A stretch of 7,308 nucleotides of DNA from Candidatus Omnitrophota bacterium (GTDB lineage: Bacteria > Omnitrophota > Gorgyraeia > 1-14-0-20-64-10 > JACQQZ01): the NCBI GenBank assembly GCA_016206755.1, contig JACQQZ010000141.1:1-7308 (forward strand), given 5' to 3'. The translations under genes and the position numbers were made by a program. The notes under the pieces were generated by a model that did not search any database, was not told the DNA's origin, and worked only from the letters and a program-made list of their open reading frames with translations. Position 1 is the stretch's first letter. Every line of letters starts with the position of its first letter. This document shows positions 6,604 through 7,308 of the stretch, piece after piece.

Positions 6604-7308
6604 TTACGATTCGCTGTGGGTACGGACGTTGGATCGGACCGTGACATCACGCAGATACTTCATTTCACTCAAGACGATTCCGGTCCCCAGCGCCACGGCG
6701 GTAATCGGGTCATCCGCCTGATGAACCGGAAGACCCGTTTCTTCCGCCAACAGCTTGTCGACGCCTTTCAACAGACTGCCGCCGCCGGCCAAAACAATCC
6801 CGCGCTCGATCAAATCCGCAGAGAGCTCCGGCGGGGTCTTCTCCAAAGTCAAACGGACCGCTTCAACAATTTGAGCCATCGGCTCCGCGAGGGCTTCCCG
6901 GACTTCTTCAGAAGAGATCGTCACCATCTTCGGCAAGCCGGCCACCAGATCCCGCCCGCGGACTTCCATCGTCAATTCCTGGTCCAGAGGATAGGCGGAA
7001 CCGATTTTGACTTTGATTTCCTCGGCCGTCCGCTCACCGATCATCAGGTTGTACGTTTTCTTCAGATGTTGAATGATGGCGTCGTCCAGCTCATCTCCGC
7101 CGATGCGGATTGATTTGGAAAAAACAGTGTCCGACAAAGAGATGACCGCTATTTCAGTTGTGCCGCCGCCGATGTCAACGATCATATTGCCCGCGGGCTC
7201 TTGGATGGGAAGGCCGACGCCGATGGCGGCTGCCACCGGCTCTTCGACGAGATAAACTTCGCGGGCTCCGGCGTGCAGCGCAGAATCACGCACGGCGCGC
7301 TTCTCCAC
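6604..7308 (-). CDS. mreB: Rod shape-determining actin homologue MreB (5' part cut off by window)
   Basis: Bacterial actin that polymerises on the inner membrane and directs side-wall synthesis. The C-terminal 234 residues are present; about 110-130 N-terminal residues lie beyond the window edge, so the GTG at 7308-7306 is an internal Val codon, not a start. Visible motifs are VEKRAVRDSALHAGAREVYL (1-20), EEPVAAAIG (22-30), the phosphate-2 loop VDIGGGTTE (44-52), the RIGGDELDDAI segment (68-78), IGSAYP (102-107), EVRGRDL (115-121) and the adenosine motif LAGGGSLLKG (173-182). These align closely with E. coli MreB from memory. It ends with a TAA at 6606-6604 and leads the mreCD-mrdA-rodA genes on the same strand. 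Its promoter is outside the window. Confidence 0.97.
   Translation of the reverse strand: MEKRAVRDSALHAGAREVYLVEEPVAAAIGVGLPIQEPAGNMIVDIGGGTTEIAVISLSDTVFSKSIRIGGDELDDAIIQHLKKTYNLMIGERTAEEIKVKIGSAYPLDQELTMEVRGRDLVAGLPKMVTISSEEVREALAEPMAQIVEAVRLTLEKTPPELSADLIERGIVLAGGGSLLKGVDKLLAEETGLPVHQADDPITAVALGTGIVLSEMKYLRDVTVRSNVRTHSES

Overview
The window is a seven-gene block, all on the minus strand, so the biological order runs from high to low coordinates. It carries the rod-shape (elongasome) cluster mreB (5' part missing), mreC, mreD, mrdA (PBP2) and rodA. These are followed by a membrane HAMP-GAF-GGDEF signalling protein and then by pilT (3' part missing). The set implies a rod-shaped Gram-negative-type bacterium with type IV pili. 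The lineage cannot be fixed from the sequence alone. The rod cluster running into a GGDEF gene and pilT, with fairly high GC and several GTG starts, does not look like an enterobacterium. A less-studied phylum such as Omnitrophota or Elusimicrobiota, or a deltaproteobacterial relative, is only a guess.

Layout in transcription order: mreB C-terminal two thirds (7308-6604); a 94-bp gap containing a 60-bp long imperfect palindrome (6597-6538); mreC (6509-5730); mreD (5733-5221); mrdA (5240-3519); rodA (3522-2422). From mreC to rodA the genes overlap by 4, 20 and 4 bases, so they are almost certainly one translationally coupled operon. After rodA there is no clear terminator. Instead there is a short gap (2421-2334) with a near-consensus sigma70-type promoter (TTGACA, 18 bp, TATACT) whose -10 box lies in a 14-bp perfect palindrome. 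It drives the GGDEF gene (2333-861) and, 18 bases after its stop, pilT (842-1).

How the genes work together: MreB filaments, MreC, MreD, the SEDS glycosyltransferase RodA and the transpeptidase PBP2 form the lateral-wall synthesis machine. PilT is the retraction ATPase of type IV pili. The GGDEF protein is a membrane sensor that could tie an unknown signal to pilus behaviour. Its active-site signature is degenerate (GGDRF, with other substrate-binding positions changed), so it may be a binding or scaffold protein rather than a cyclase.

Points worth a second look are the GGDEF gene's apparent ATC start codon behind an ideal ribosome binding site, its degenerate catalytic motif, the REP/MITE-like palindrome inside the mre operon, and a possible zinc site in PBP2. 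I see no wholly new multi-gene system here; the core is a conventional cell-shape operon. No RNA genes, CRISPR arrays, insertion sequences with transposases, or plus-strand genes are supported.
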